Source: DATBJG01 sp963790545 (lineage in GTDB: Bacteria; Acidobacteriota; Vicinamibacteria; Vicinamibacterales; JAMQPK01). From it: a DNA stretch of 64,000 nt. A program made the translations under genes and the position numbers. The notes beneath the pieces were generated by a model. That model was not told the DNA's origin, did not search any database, and worked only from the letters and a program-made list of their open reading frames with translations. The stretch is from positions 1,240,001-1,304,000 of the forward strand of contig CAWBPA010000017.1 in the NCBI GenBank assembly GCA_963790545.1, given 5' to 3'. This document shows, piece after piece, positions 27,718 to 37,388 of this stretch (position 1 is its first letter; every line of letters begins with the position of its first letter).

Positions 27718-29984
27718 TTAGACCAACTTGGTCCGTGACAGTGGCAGTTCGCGCACACGTTTCCCCGTGGCCGCAAACACGGCGTTGGCCAGCGCTGCAA
27801 TAACGGGCGGCACGCCCGGTTCGCCGACGCCGGTGGGCGGCGCCGTACTCTCGACGAAGTGCACGTTGGTCTGGAGGGGTGCGTCGCCCATCCGGGAGAC
27901 CCGGAACTGGTGAAAGTTGCTTTGCTGGATTTGCCCGTTCGCTGCGGTGATCTCCCCGAACATCGCAAGGCCCGCAGCCATCACCGCCGCTCCTTCGAAC
28001 TGCGATCGGACCCGATCGGGGCTGACGATCAGCCCGGCATCGACAACCTGGTCGATGCGCGGAATTCGAATCTGGCCTTTGCCGTCGATTTCGACCTCGA
28101 CGACCGACGCCACATAGGTGTTGAAGCTTCGATGGGCGGCAATCCCGAAGCCCGCGGCCGCCCCCAGACTTGCGCTTGCCCCAGTTCGACTTCTCACCCG
28201 CCAACTCCAGCACACGCCGCAGTCGCCGCGTATCAACGGGATATTTGTCGATTGGCGCCCCGTAGTTCGAGTAGTTGGCACCCTGCGATTTGAGGTCGAG
28301 CACCTGGCCCGGACCAATGAGGTCCAGCAGATACTCGAGCGGATCGCGTCCGGCGGCTCGCGCCATCTCGTCGGCAAAGCTCGACGCCGCGAACGCATGG
28401 TAATTGTTCGCAACGGCACGGAACCAGCCAATTCGAACGTGATGTTCGGCAGGGCCGCTTTCTGCTCGGATATTCGCAATCGCGTACGGCAGATCGGTCA
28501 GCCCCATGTCGTACTCGAAACTCAGCCCGTAGCGGGCTTTCGGGTCGAACGTCGAGGCAATGGGCGGGAACGCCGAGCGCGCGAGCCACGCGGTTGGACG
28601 ACCGCGAGCGTCGAGCGCGGCCTTGTGATACACGGCCGCGACGGTGTGGTAGTAGTCGAATCGGAGGTCGTCTTCGCGGCTCCACACGACCTTCACCGGC
28701 TTTCCAAGTTTCTTCGAGAGCACGGCCGCTTCAGCGACATAGTCAGGCTTCGACTTACGACCGAACCCGCCGCCAAGCAGCGTCACGTGACAGATGACGT
28801 TTTTCTTGTCGATTCCCAATGCCGCGGCGACGGTGTCCTGGACTGCCTGGGGATTCTGAGTCGGTGCCCAGGCTGTCACCGTGTTGTCCCGGAACTCGGC
28901 GATGGCCGCCGGTGGCTCCATCGACGCGTGGGCGAGATGGGGTGTGTAGTAGGTCGCCTCCAGGATCTTGCCACCCTTGGCAAATTGCTCGTCGACATTG
29001 CCAAGATTGCGGACCGGTTTTCCGGGTTGCCGGACCGTGTTGATCAATTCTTTCTTGAACAGCTCGGAGTCGTAGCCGGCGTGTGGACCGTGGTCCCAGT
29101 CGACTTTCAGCTTCTTGCGGCCCTGGAAGGCCGCCCAGGTGCTGTCGGCAATGACGGCCACCCCCCCCAACGGTTGAAACATGTGCGGGCGGCTTGAAAG
29201 GATCGATCGCGACGGTCTGCTGAACGCCGCGGACCTTCAACGCCTCTTTATCATCGAACGCTTTGATCTTGCCGCCGTACACCGGCGGGTGTTCAATCGA
29301 GGCGAAGACCATGCCGTCTCGATGGGCATCCATGCCAAAGATGGCCTTGCCTGTGCAGATGTCGCTCAGATCGTAAATGCTCTGGTCTTTTCCAATGTAT
29401 CGCCACGCTGTGGAGGGCTTGAACTGCAGCTCCTCACGCTTCGGCACCGGCAGGCGACCGGCGGCCGCGGCGAGCGACCCGTAGCCAGCGCGGCGGCCGC
29501 TCGGCCGATGAACGACTTCGTGGAGTTCGGCGGCGCACTCAGAACCCGGGACTTTCCACTCGGCGGCGGCGGCCGTGATGAGCATCGATCGGGCGGAGGC
29601 GCCGGCCTGACGGAATGCGTCGTAGAAATCTCGAATCGATCGGGATCCGTCCGTATTCTGATCGCCGTACTTGGCGTCCCCAATTCCCTGTTCGATCTTC
29701 ACGCGCTGCCAATCGGCATCCAGCTCGTCGGCCGCCACGAGCGGCAGAGAGGTTCTGATGCCGGTTCCCATTTCGGACCGATGGGTCACGATGAAGACGG
29801 TGCCATCGGGTTCGACCCCGAGATACACGCTCGGATTGAGGGCTGATCCGGCGGCCCTCGTCGAGGACTCGACTGCCTGCGCCCAGGCAGATTCGGGACA
29901 AATGCGCGCCGCCAGCACGAAGGCGCCGGCAGAAAACACGCCGTTCAGAAAATGACGGCGGCTGACGTTTTCAACTGCGTTCAT
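27718..29984 (-). CDS. Molybdopterin-binding large subunit of an aldehyde/isoquinoline-type oxidoreductase, Tat-exported (two frameshifts)
   Basis: Xanthine-oxidase family catalytic subunit, closest in layout to IorB-type proteins. MNAVENVSRRHFLNGVFSAG carries a Tat motif (SRRHFLNG). Later blocks: TVFIVTHRSEMGTGIRTSLP, TLLGGGFGRKSKPDYVAEA (Mo-pterin binding), GWFRAVANNYHAFAASSFAD, GEPGVPPVIAALANAVFAAT. Frame changes near 29170 and 28165 must be joined to give about 754 residues. The ATG overlaps the stop of the 2Fe-2S subunit (ATGA, 29981-29984), so synthesis is coupled. Electrons would pass to the iron-sulphur subunit. The substrate may be an aldehyde or N-heterocycle (inference). Confidence 0.86.
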
Positions 29985-30436
29985 GCTCGTCCCTCCGCCG
30001 CATCTTTGATGGCGGCTCGAATGCGCTGATACGTTCCACAGCGGCACACATTGCCCGACATGGCGCGGTCGATGTCCTGGTCGTTTGGCTTCGGAACCCG
30101 CGTCAGCAACGCGACGGCCTGCATGATCTGCCCTGCCTGACAGTAGCCACACTGCGGCACCTGAATACGGCTCCAGGCGCGCTGCACGGGATGGTTGCCA
30201 TCAGGGCTCAGACCTTCGAGGGTGACGACCTGTTTGCCGCTCAACGTTCCGAGCGGGGTCTGACACGACCGGACCGCCTGACCGTCGACCAGCACCGTGC
30301 ACGCACCACACGCGCCAATGCCACAGCCGAATTTCGTTCCCGTGAGGCGGAGATCGTCGCGCAGATACCAGAGCAGCGGCAGTTCCGGATCACCGTCAAA
30401 CATGCGGGCGACGCGATTTACAGTAAGGTTGACCAT
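29981..30436 (-). CDS. 2Fe-2S small subunit of a xanthine-oxidase-family oxidoreductase (IorA-like)
   Basis: Intact, 151 residues. The plant-type ferredoxin cluster motif GTKFGCGIGACGACTVLVDG with the following C at RSC, and the second cluster PQCGYCQAGQIM...GNVCRCGTYQRI, are both complete. There is no signal of its own; it probably rides out with the Tat signal of the large subunit. CAGGAG is seven bases before the ATG. Its end overlaps the large-subunit start by four bases. Confidence 0.93.
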   Translation of the reverse strand: MVNLTVNRVARMFDGDPELPLLWYLRDDLRLTGTKFGCGIGACGACTVLVDGQAVRSCQTPLGTLSGKQVVTLEGLSPDGNHPVQRAWSRIQVPQCGYCQAGQIMQAVALLTRVPKPNDQDIDRAMSGNVCRCGTYQRIRAAIKDAAEGRA

Positions 30437-30544
30437 ACGGGAACTCCTGAACGCGGATTATGCCACGAAGACCTTGAGCTCACGTGACCCGCTTGGTCGT
30501 AGAATGGCCGTGGCACGGCGCGGTCAGTGACGGGAGAGCCGGAC

Positions 30545-31459
30545 ATGATCAACATCAACGGGGTCGACGGGGACACCCATGAATTCATGCCGACCTGGCG
30601 GAGGTTGCCACGCGGCACCCCCATGCTTCGCCCGATGGAGCTTGGCGCCCTGTCCCATCAGGGGCGCGTGCGCACCAACAACGAAGACCATTACCTGGTG
30701 GCGCGCCTGAGCCGGAGCTTCGAGAGCCTCATGACCAACGTCCCGGACGGCGTTCTGCCAGCGCACGTCCACGAAAGCGGCTACGGCATGCTGGTCGCTG
30801 ATGGTATGGGAGGGATGGCCGCAGGAGAAGTGGCCAGTCGGCTCGCCATTCAGACGCTCGTTCAGATCGTGCTGGAGGTGCCAGACTGGATTCTGCTGGT
30901 CGATGAGCTGTCAGCGCCGGAGCTGAAAACCCGAGTCTCGGAGTACTTTCAGGAAATTGATTCGGAGATCAGCAAACAGCAAGCCACCGATCCGAGCCTT
31001 GCCGGGATGGGCACCACCATGACGCTGGCCTACAGTCTGGGTTCGGAAGCGTTCGTCGGCCATGTCGGTGACTCACGCGCATATCTGTTCCGCGACGGCA
31101 CCACCCAACAACTGACGCAGGACCATACTCACGTGCAGCGGCTGGTGAGCGCGGGTGCGATCTCGCGCCAGCAGGCGGCCACGCATCGACTCCGGGGCGT
31201 TCTGACGCAGGCCATCGGGGGTCAGTCCGGGCAGCTCAGAGTCGAGGTGCACCGGCTGCAGCTTCGTGAACGAGACCGGTTGCTTCTCTGCACGGACGGT
31301 CTCACGGACATGGTCCCGGAATCCTCGATTGCCGAAGCGCTCGCCCGCGAGCGACCTGCGCAGCAAATCTGCCAGGACCTGGTCGATCTCGCCCTCGAAG
31401 CCGGCGGAAGGGACAACGTCAGCGTCTGCCTGGCCCACTACGGCCAGCCGCCAAAATAG
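30545..31459 (+). CDS. PP2C-family serine/threonine phosphatase
   Basis: Intact, 304 residues from ATG 30545, chosen because GGGAG lies eight bases upstream; an in-frame GTG at 30527 is possible. Motifs of metal-dependent phosphatases: QGRVRTNNEDHYL, MLVADGMGGMAAGEVAS, MGTTMTLAYSL, FVGHVGDSRAYLFRDG, LLCTDGLTDMV, and GGRDNVSVCLA. All metal-ligating Asp residues are visible. It is cytoplasmic and likely reverses Hanks-type kinase signalling; no kinase gene is in the window. Divergent from the oxidoreductase operon. Confidence 0.93.
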   Translation: MININGVDGDTHEFMPTWRRLPRGTPMLRPMELGALSHQGRVRTNNEDHYLVARLSRSFESLMTNVPDGVLPAHVHESGYGMLVADGMGGMAAGEVASRLAIQTLVQIVLEVPDWILLVDELSAPELKTRVSEYFQEIDSEISKQQATDPSLAGMGTTMTLAYSLGSEAFVGHVGDSRAYLFRDGTTQQLTQDHTHVQRLVSAGAISRQQAATHRLRGVLTQAIGGQSGQLRVEVHRLQLRERDRLLLCTDGLTDMVPESSIAEALARERPAQQICQDLVDLALEAGGRDNVSVCLAHYGQPPK

Positions 31460-31487
31460 GCAACCCTACCAATCATCGTGAAAAAAT

Positions 31488-31622
31488 CAACAGGAGAACA
31501 GGAGTTCAGGAGCCGTTTCGTCACATTGAACAGGAGTTCAGAAGATCAGGAGTTTTTGTGAAAACTGACCTCTTGATCTCTTGATCTCCTGTTTTCTGAT
31601 CTCCTGTTTTTTGATCTCCTGT
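31488..31622. repeat. Short-period intergenic repeat, CAGGAGTTCAGGAG / TGATCTCCTG type
   Basis: The left part has AGGAGTTCAGGAG words; the right part has repeated CTCTTGATCTCCTGTTTT words. The two halves are inverted and could fold back on each other. There is no coding signal. Confidence 0.75.
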
Positions 31623-31677
31623 GCCCATCCAAAGGGGGGTTTGACGCTTCCCCCGTGTCGGGGTTACGTTCAGGAAG

Positions 31678-32553
31678 GTGGCCTTCCGCGTCCTTGCCCT
31701 GATCGTCGTGTTGGCTGCTTCCGCGGTCGTCCGCGGGCAGGCGCCGACCTCGCCGGTTCCCAGTCGCGACGGGTTTATCGCTGAAGTTCGCGCGCGACTG
31801 CGCACCGACGAGGACCTCCAGAGCCGGTACACGTATCTCGAGAAACGACAGCAGATTCGTGTGTCAAAGCTCGGCAAGGTGCAGCTCGGCCAGACACGTC
31901 TGTTCCAGGTCTACCCCTCCTCGGAACCAGGCCAGACCTACAGACGACTGATGGCGGTGGACGGAGTTCCGCTGAATCCGGATACGTTGAAGGCTCGCGA
32001 CGAAGCCCGCCAGCAATTTCTGGCGGACGAAGCGGCAACTCGAGCTCGTGAAGCGCCCAGCGAACGATCGCGGCGGGAACGGAAACAGGCCGACGCCAGA
32101 CGGGAACAACAAAATACCGTCGATGACGTGTTTCGGGTGTTCGAGATCGGCCTGGTGGGTCGAGAAACCATCGACGGCCATCAGTCGGTCGTGGCGTCGC
32201 TCGAGCCACGACAAAACGTGTCGACCCGCTCGGAAGTGGGCAAGTACTTCTCGAAGTTCCGCGGCCGTGCATGGGTCAGCGAAGACGACTACCAGGTCAT
32301 CAAAATCGAGATGGAAGCGGTGGAGAACGTCCTCCTCGGGTGGGGCATCCTGGGACGCGTCCACAAAGGAAGCCGAATGGTCGTCGAGAGACGAAAGGTC
32401 AATGATGAAGTCTGGCTGCCGGCCCGCCTCACCTTCGAGGTGCTGGGTCGTTCGCTCCTCGTCCGAAAGTTCAGCGTTCGTGCGGTCACCGAGTTCTCCG
32501 ACTACAAGAAGTTCGAGGTGGCCACCTCTGAAACATTCAAGGTGACGGAATGA
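31678..32553 (+). CDS. Exported protein of unknown function
   Basis: Intact, 291 residues from GTG 31678. MAFRVLALIVVLAASAVV is a signal peptide. The body contains YTYLEKRQQIRVSKLGKVQL, an Arg/Glu-rich helix (EAPSERSRRERKQADARRE), and a beta-rich C-terminal part (GKYFSKFRGRAWVSEDDYQV, VERRKVNDEVWLPARLTFEV). The pattern resembles outer-membrane lipoprotein-sorting-like beta folds, but I do not recognise a named family. The ribosome-binding site is close to the start, so an alternative start is possible. Confidence 0.7.
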   Translation: MAFRVLALIVVLAASAVVRGQAPTSPVPSRDGFIAEVRARLRTDEDLQSRYTYLEKRQQIRVSKLGKVQLGQTRLFQVYPSSEPGQTYRRLMAVDGVPLNPDTLKARDEARQQFLADEAATRAREAPSERSRRERKQADARREQQNTVDDVFRVFEIGLVGRETIDGHQSVVASLEPRQNVSTRSEVGKYFSKFRGRAWVSEDDYQVIKIEMEAVENVLLGWGILGRVHKGSRMVVERRKVNDEVWLPARLTFEVLGRSLLVRKFSVRAVTEFSDYKKFEVATSETFKVTE

Positions 32554-32575
32554 TGTGAAGAACAGCAATCGGCTT

Positions 32576-32659
32576 TTACCACAGAGGACACAGAGGACAC
32601 AGAGGACACAGAGAACTAACCCAAACACGACTCTGTGATCTCTGTGACCTCTGTGGTAA
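32576..32659. repeat. Inverted-repeat element with ACACAGAGG tandem units
   Basis: 12-base perfect terminal inverted repeats TTACCACAGAGG (32576-32587) and CCTCTGTGGTAA (32648-32659) enclose three tandem GGACACAGA units and an inverted CTCTGTGA pair. It sits in the gap between two convergent genes. A left-half copy is at 18981. Confidence 0.85.
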
Positions 32660-32737
32660 GTCGCTCTTATTTCGTTCCCGCGACCCACCCGGTAATCGAC
32701 CAAACTACGCTGGCTCGACTGCAGGAAGACTGCCTGG

Positions 32738-35167
32738 CTACTGCTGAAACACCCTCAACATCTCGGTTCGCGAAGCCTTCCGTGCGATTGGCAAGGTCAC
32801 CACAATCGACATCACCGTGATCGCGAGCGTGGCGATGAGCAGCGTGCGCGGATCAGCGCCGTCCACCGAAAACAGAAGCGGCTGAAGTAGTGGTGCTGCG
32901 ACAACAGAAACGACCAGACCAAGGCCGAGGCCGAGGCTAATCGGAAGGGCCGTCTGGACTAGGACCAGTCGACGAACTTCGGCTGGTCCGGCGCCAAGAG
33001 CAAGTCGTAGCGCGATCTCCGGCCGCCTACGTTCCAGCCACACTGCGATGACCCCGAAGATACCGCCAGCCCCAAGCATGGTAGCCACCAGGGCGAACAA
33101 CCCGACGAGCTGCGCACCGCTCTCAAGGTCCCTACCCTGGGCATTGAAACGCTCTGTGACCTCCCCTTGCGCAAGGATCGGCACTGCCGAATCTGCCTGC
33201 CGCAAAGCCGTTCGGACGACTGCGGCGACGGTAGACCTATCCTGACCTCGGGCCGCCACGGTCATGTACCCAACTGGGGCCTGTAGCAGCGACAGGTAGA
33301 GGTCATAGTTTGCGGATCGGCCGCCGAGAACACCTGCATATTGAACGTCGCGAGCGACCGCGACCACTGTCCCCACTTCGTTTCCAATCCCCGGTAGCGT
33401 GATGTGCTTCCCAACCGCAAATTCCTGCGGCCACAGCCTCGTGCTCAACGATCGACTGATGATCACGCCGGTTTCCGTGACATCGGCTGAGTCCTCCGCG
33501 AATGTTCGTCCTTCCAGGAGCGGGATATTCAGCGTCTGGAAGAAGGTTGGCAGTACTCGGTGGGTCTCCACCGACAATGTGCCATCAGCGGTATTCAGTG
33601 GCGATCCCAGTGGCTGGACTGCCATCCGCACAAATGTTCGCGGAGGCAGATTCGGCGCCGCGACCGTCACATTCCCCTGCAGCGCGCTTGAGTCGAGACC
33701 CTCACGCAGCGCACGAATGAAGCGGGACTGCGCCTTCGGATCCCGGTACTGCGGACTGTCGGGATTGATCTCAAACACATGCAGATTCCGCGGATCGAAG
33801 CCCGGGTCCGCGGCCAGGAATCGACTGTAACTTTGAACCAACAACGCCGCACCGACCACGAGCATAAAAACGATCGCCACTTCGAGCGCGACAACCGGCT
33901 TTCCCCAGCGATCCAACCCGCCGCTAACAACGGCTCTGTTGCCAGCGGCCAGTTGTGCGCTGACGTTGGACCGCCGCCCTCGCAGGAGCGGGGCAAGCGA
34001 TCCAGCGACACCCACTCCAAGAGTGATCACACCGGCGAACAGCACCATCGGCCATTCCACAGTCAGGTCGACATAACGGGGTAAGTCTATGTTGACGGTT
34101 GATCTGATCAATGCCAGTGCGATCAGGTAGCCGAGAGCCGTCGCAACAACCGAAAGGGCCGCGAGCTCCGAAAGCAATGCGAGCCACAGGTCCCGCTGCT
34201 TGGCGCCCATGGCGACACGAATCGCGATGTTCCGACTTCGTCGCTCCGCCTGGACAAGCATCAGACAGGCAACGTTGACCGTTGCGACAAAAAGCAAAAG
34301 ACCGGCTCCAAGTGCCAGGGTTCCGAGCATCGGCCGAAGCGGCGCGCGCCAGCTGTCACCGAGCGCGCTGACTCGTACCGACAGCCCTCGATTGGTCGTG
34401 GGATTTGCGATAGACGCTGCTTCGGCACGCGTCGAGAGTTCCGCTCGCGCGCCGGCCAGTGTTGTGCCATTCCTGAGTTGCCCGATCACGTAATGCCATC
34501 GCTGTCGGCGATTCTGCGTCAGTCCGGGGTAGACGAGTGAAGCAGCCGATCCCGGCAACAGAAAATCCAGCGGGTCACATTCCAAGCAGAGCTCCCCAAT
34601 CAGACCGTGGACCCTCTGGGGCAGCACGCCGACGATCGAGAACACCCCGCCGGATGTCGATATGCTCTGGCCAATGACCCCACGGTCTGAGGCGAAACGT
34701 TCGCGCCACATCGCTTCGCTAATCATCATGATGCTGGCCACAGGCGCAGCGACGTCTAGTTCCTTTGCGGTAAAGCGACGGCCCACGAGAGGCGCGATAC
34801 CCAGCAGTTCGAAGTAACCACCGGAGACGTACTCACCGACCCGGGACCTCGCGTCGCCGGTCTCATCGGTAAAGGTCAACCGGACAGGGCCAGCCACCGC
34901 GGAATCGGACAAGGCGGCACTACTCGCCAAGTCGCGATAGTCAGGGTACGAGACAGGTCTGACGAGGCCCGTACTTTGATCCTCGGTCTCGATAACGAAC
35001 AGCCTGGCGGCATCTGGAAATGGCAAGCGTGCCCAGAGAATCCCGTATGCGGCGCTGAAGATCGCCGTAACGCCGCCGACACCCAACGCCATCAGAGCGC
35101 AGGTCAGCACCGATGTCTTCCACTCTCCTCGCAGTCGTCGCATGAATGGTGACAGCACGCTGCTCAT
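32738..35167 (-). CDS. ADOP/MacB-type FtsX-like ABC transporter permease
   Basis: Intact, 809 residues from ATG 35167 (MSSVLSPFMRRLRGEWKTSV). The architecture is the duplicated acidobacterial ADOP permease: N-terminal TM helix (SVLTCALMALGVGGVTAIFS), a periplasmic MacB-like domain, then FtsX helices (LALGAGLLLFVATVNVACLM, SELAALSVVATALGYLIALA, WPMVLFAGVITLGVGVAGSL). A second TM plus periplasmic domain follows, then three C-terminal helices, ending KASRTEMLRVFQQ. There is no ATPase or PadR gene nearby. It lies 76 bases after the VOC gene and probably shares its promoter. Longer in-frame starts upstream run antisense through the VOC gene and were rejected. Confidence 0.92.
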   Translation of the reverse strand: MSSVLSPFMRRLRGEWKTSVLTCALMALGVGGVTAIFSAAYGILWARLPFPDAARLFVIETEDQSTGLVRPVSYPDYRDLASSAALSDSAVAGPVRLTFTDETGDARSRVGEYVSGGYFELLGIAPLVGRRFTAKELDVAAPVASIMMISEAMWRERFASDRGVIGQSISTSGGVFSIVGVLPQRVHGLIGELCLECDPLDFLLPGSAASLVYPGLTQNRRQRWHYVIGQLRNGTTLAGARAELSTRAEAASIANPTTNRGLSVRVSALGDSWRAPLRPMLGTLALGAGLLLFVATVNVACLMLVQAERRSRNIAIRVAMGAKQRDLWLALLSELAALSVVATALGYLIALALIRSTVNIDLPRYVDLTVEWPMVLFAGVITLGVGVAGSLAPLLRGRRSNVSAQLAAGNRAVVSGGLDRWGKPVVALEVAIVFMLVVGAALLVQSYSRFLAADPGFDPRNLHVFEINPDSPQYRDPKAQSRFIRALREGLDSSALQGNVTVAAPNLPPRTFVRMAVQPLGSPLNTADGTLSVETHRVLPTFFQTLNIPLLEGRTFAEDSADVTETGVIISRSLSTRLWPQEFAVGKHITLPGIGNEVGTVVAVARDVQYAGVLGGRSANYDLYLSLLQAPVGYMTVAARGQDRSTVAAVVRTALRQADSAVPILAQGEVTERFNAQGRDLESGAQLVGLFALVATMLGAGGIFGVIAVWLERRRPEIALRLALGAGPAEVRRLVLVQTALPISLGLGLGLVVSVVAAPLLQPLLFSVDGADPRTLLIATLAITVMSIVVTLPIARKASRTEMLRVFQQ

Positions 35168-35243
35168 CCTACCTCTCGCTCGATTTGGCTCGATCAGGTG
35201 CGATAAGCGACTCGCGCCTCTGGCCTCTGTTTGGACCCAACGA

Positions 35244-35741
35244 TCATTTCGCTCTCGCGACCCACCCGGTAATCGACAGCACGTGACCATCGGGATCGCG
35301 AAAATCGGTGGCGAGGAGATCCCGGACCCCGTCGGTCGTGACCGTTCGTGGCACGACCTTGAAGGCAATGCCGCGCGCCTTCATCGCGGCATACGTGGCC
35401 ATCACGTCCGGCGACTCCAGGACAATCTCTGTCAATGCTGCGAGTCCGCTACTCGGGGACGTCACTGCAACCTGATTGAGCATCACCGTGATCCCACCGC
35501 CGCCATCCAGCACCGCGAAATTGGGAGTGGACGACTGCACCGGCAGTCCCACTTGATCGCGGTAGAACGCGATGCTTTTCTGCAGATCCGCCACGCGCAG
35601 GATGATACGACTCGCGCGCAAAGGACCGGCGGTCGGCGCGACGCCGCCGCTGGCCTGTTCTGCGGGAGCCGCCAGGCGCCCGAAGACACCCAGAATCGAA
35701 ACGAAAAGGTACCAACCGACGCATGAAAGGACACTCACCAT
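35244..35741 (-). CDS. VOC (glyoxalase-like) family protein with N-terminal membrane/signal segment
   Basis: Intact, 165 residues from ATG 35741 (GGAGGG five bases upstream); an ATG at 35753 is also possible. MVSVLSCVGWYLFVSILGVF is a signal or anchor. The VOC domain reads SRIILRVADLQKSIAFYRDQ, FAVLDGGGGITVMLNQVA, LTEIVLESPDVMATYAAMKA, and ends ATDFRDPDGHVLSITGWV. VOC proteins are metal-dependent isomerases, lyases or dioxygenases, or binding proteins; no substrate is evident. It is the first gene behind a palindrome-covered promoter and is followed by the ADOP permease. Confidence 0.85.
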   Translation of the reverse strand: MVSVLSCVGWYLFVSILGVFGRLAAPAEQASGGVAPTAGPLRASRIILRVADLQKSIAFYRDQVGLPVQSSTPNFAVLDGGGGITVMLNQVAVTSPSSGLAALTEIVLESPDVMATYAAMKARGIAFKVVPRTVTTDGVRDLLATDFRDPDGHVLSITGWVARAK

Positions 35742-35794
35742 GGATCCCTCCATCCTTTTCTTGAATCCGGCTTACCGTCGTCGCCCACTAACGC

Positions 35795-35826
35795 AATACT
35801 TTAGATATAACTAAAGTATTTGTCAA
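35795..35826 (-). promoter_or_regulatory. Promoter overlapped by a 26-bp perfect palindrome (probable repressor operator)
   Basis: On the minus strand TTGACA (35826-35821), 17-base spacer, TAAAGT (35803-35798). The spacer and -10 box are filled by the inverted repeat AATACTTTAG-N6-CTAAAGTATT (35795-35820): 10-base perfect arms, AT-rich in a GC-rich context. A dimeric regulator bound here would block RNA polymerase. ADOP permeases are often paired with PadR or BlaI-like repressors, but none is encoded nearby. Confidence 0.7.
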
Positions 35827-35880
35827 CGGAGAAATAAGCCCCGATCGACTCGCATTCGGTCAATTGTCAGCGGTAGATGG

Positions 35881-36917
35881 TCAGTTCTTCGGTGACCGGG
35901 CGTCGTCCGCCCGCGCGCCGGTGAGGATGTTTCGCATGCCGTAGTTGCCTTCATGGCACGCGTACTCGAACCCTTGCTGCGTTTGATCTTTCCTGGTCAG
36001 GGGCATCGAGAACGTCCAGGGTCTTGTCCAGGTGGCGGGATCATCAAATGTGACGCGCCATTCGAGAGTGTCCGGCGCCACCGGGGTAAAGCGCTCAATC
36101 ATGCGCAAATCGCGGCTCGATCCGCGAAAGCTCGTTCGTTCCGTGAAGTTCGTGGTCTCGACGACGAGCGTGTTCCCTTCCCAACGCCCGCGCGCGTCAC
36201 CCAGGTAAAGGCGGATGTTCGAGCTCACGTGCGGTCGGCCGTCGATTGGGATAATCCGCGTCTCGTGCACCATTTCGTATCGGATGGCCACCGAGTCCGG
36301 GCTCTGGACGATCTCGTACGTGCTGCCGTAGCCAGCCGGCATCATCGAATTCGGAATCCCGCGGGTGATGCATCGATCGTAGAGACCGAGATCCTCCGGA
36401 CCGTTGAACGGTCCGCGCGGGTTGACGTTGCTGTTCGGCTGTCGGATGCTCGCCCGTCGCTGCCCTTCGGGAGTCAGTGGTGGCAGCCGCCCATCCGTCG
36501 GATCGATGACGAGCCAGGGGCGTGCATGGCTCCGCTCGAACGTGTCGAAAATCAGATGGGTGGGTGGACGAAGCCCGCCGGCGAACTCCTCTCCGGCCAC
36601 ACCCTTGTTGAACTGCTCATTCCTCCGGCGATTGATTTCTTTGAGCTCGGCTGGCGTGATGTCCTCGATCCGCCGGCCCGCGAATTCGTCGGGACGCTCG
36701 AACGGCGTGCCGGTCTCTGCATCATTACTGTAGACACCCTGGAGGTCGGGGTGTCCCCATGGCGTCCGCGATGGTGCCCAATTCGCTTCAGCAGAGGTCC
36801 CATGGGACGCGGTGGTCGATGTCTGGGCACCTGCGGGTGGGCTGCGAGTGACCAAACAACGGCCAAAGCGGCGCCCGCCAACGCGAGAGAACAGGTCGGG
36901 AATCGAATCTTGAACAC
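35881..36917 (-). CDS. Exported 'PWGDPDLQG' family protein 4 (one frameshift after the signal peptide)
   Basis: MFKIRFPTCSLALAGAALAV is the signal peptide. An indel near 36850 moves to the frame with SRTPWGHPDLQGVYSNDAET, FERPDEFAGRRIEDITPAEL, VIDPTDGRLPPLTPEGQRR, EDLGLYDRCITRGIPNSMMP, MVHETRIIPIDGRPHVSSNI, GDARGRWEGNTLVVETTNF and FEYACHEGNYGMRNILTG. About 345 residues when joined. It differs from members 1-3 by RSHARPWL before the VIDPTDG block. Third gene of a minus-strand operon with a DUF6152 protein and family member 5. Function unknown. Confidence 0.82.
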
Positions 36918-36964
36918 TTTAACCTTCAGACTTGAGACTTCAGACTTGAGACTTCAGACTTGTA
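36905..36964. repeat. Short-period intergenic repeat, CTTGAGACTTCAGA
   Basis: Three to four copies of CAGACTTGAGACTT between two genes of the operon. Related copies occupy 57095-57185. Confidence 0.8.
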
Positions 36965-36966
36965 TC

Positions 36967-37388
36967 TTACTTCTCCGTCGGATCGCGCCCGTCGGTCGGA
37001 GCACCGGTCCCCGATGAGCCGAGGAAGAGTCGCCGCCCGTCCGGAAGCATCAAATCTCGACCGTTGGCACGGTTTGCTCCGTTCTTGGCGCGATAGCCCT
37101 CGACAATAATCTCGGTGCCGGCCTTCAGAGAGTCCTTGGTGAAGCCGCGCCGAAAGAGCGTGTTCGGGGTCCCCCCTTCGACCATCCATTTGGTCACCGT
37201 GCCATCTTCGTTCTTGACGTCGATGTGGATCCACGCGTGGGGATTGATCCACTCCATTCTGGTCACGGTGCCACGAAGCGTAATCGGTTTGCGGGGATCG
37301 AACTCTGCCGCAAACGAGTGATGGGCGATGGCCGGCACCGCAGCCAGCAGGAGCAACAACGCACATCAGCAGCAACGGTCGCACGCAT
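36967..37388 (-). CDS. DUF6152 family exported protein 2 (one frameshift in the signal peptide)
   Basis: The mature part reads AIAHHSFAAEFDPRKPITLR, GTVTRMEWINPHAWIHIDV, GTPNTLFRRGFTKDSLKAGT, ending LMLPDGRRLFLGSSG: a textbook DUF6152 sequence. The ATG at 37388 overlaps the stop of the upstream gene (TAATG), which supports it. One indel within the signal peptide (near 37355) shifts MRATVAADVR into the LLLLAAVPAIAHH frame. About 140 residues joined. Being translated in tandem with two PWGDPDLQG proteins suggests a shared function. Confidence 0.85.

Noticed and set aside
28118..29197. Plus-strand open frame of 359 codons
   Set aside because: Antisense to the molybdopterin subunit; no motifs.
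35168..35368. Longer start for the ADOP permease
   Set aside because: It would overlap the VOC gene in another frame, and the family's N-terminus begins at the ATG at 35167.
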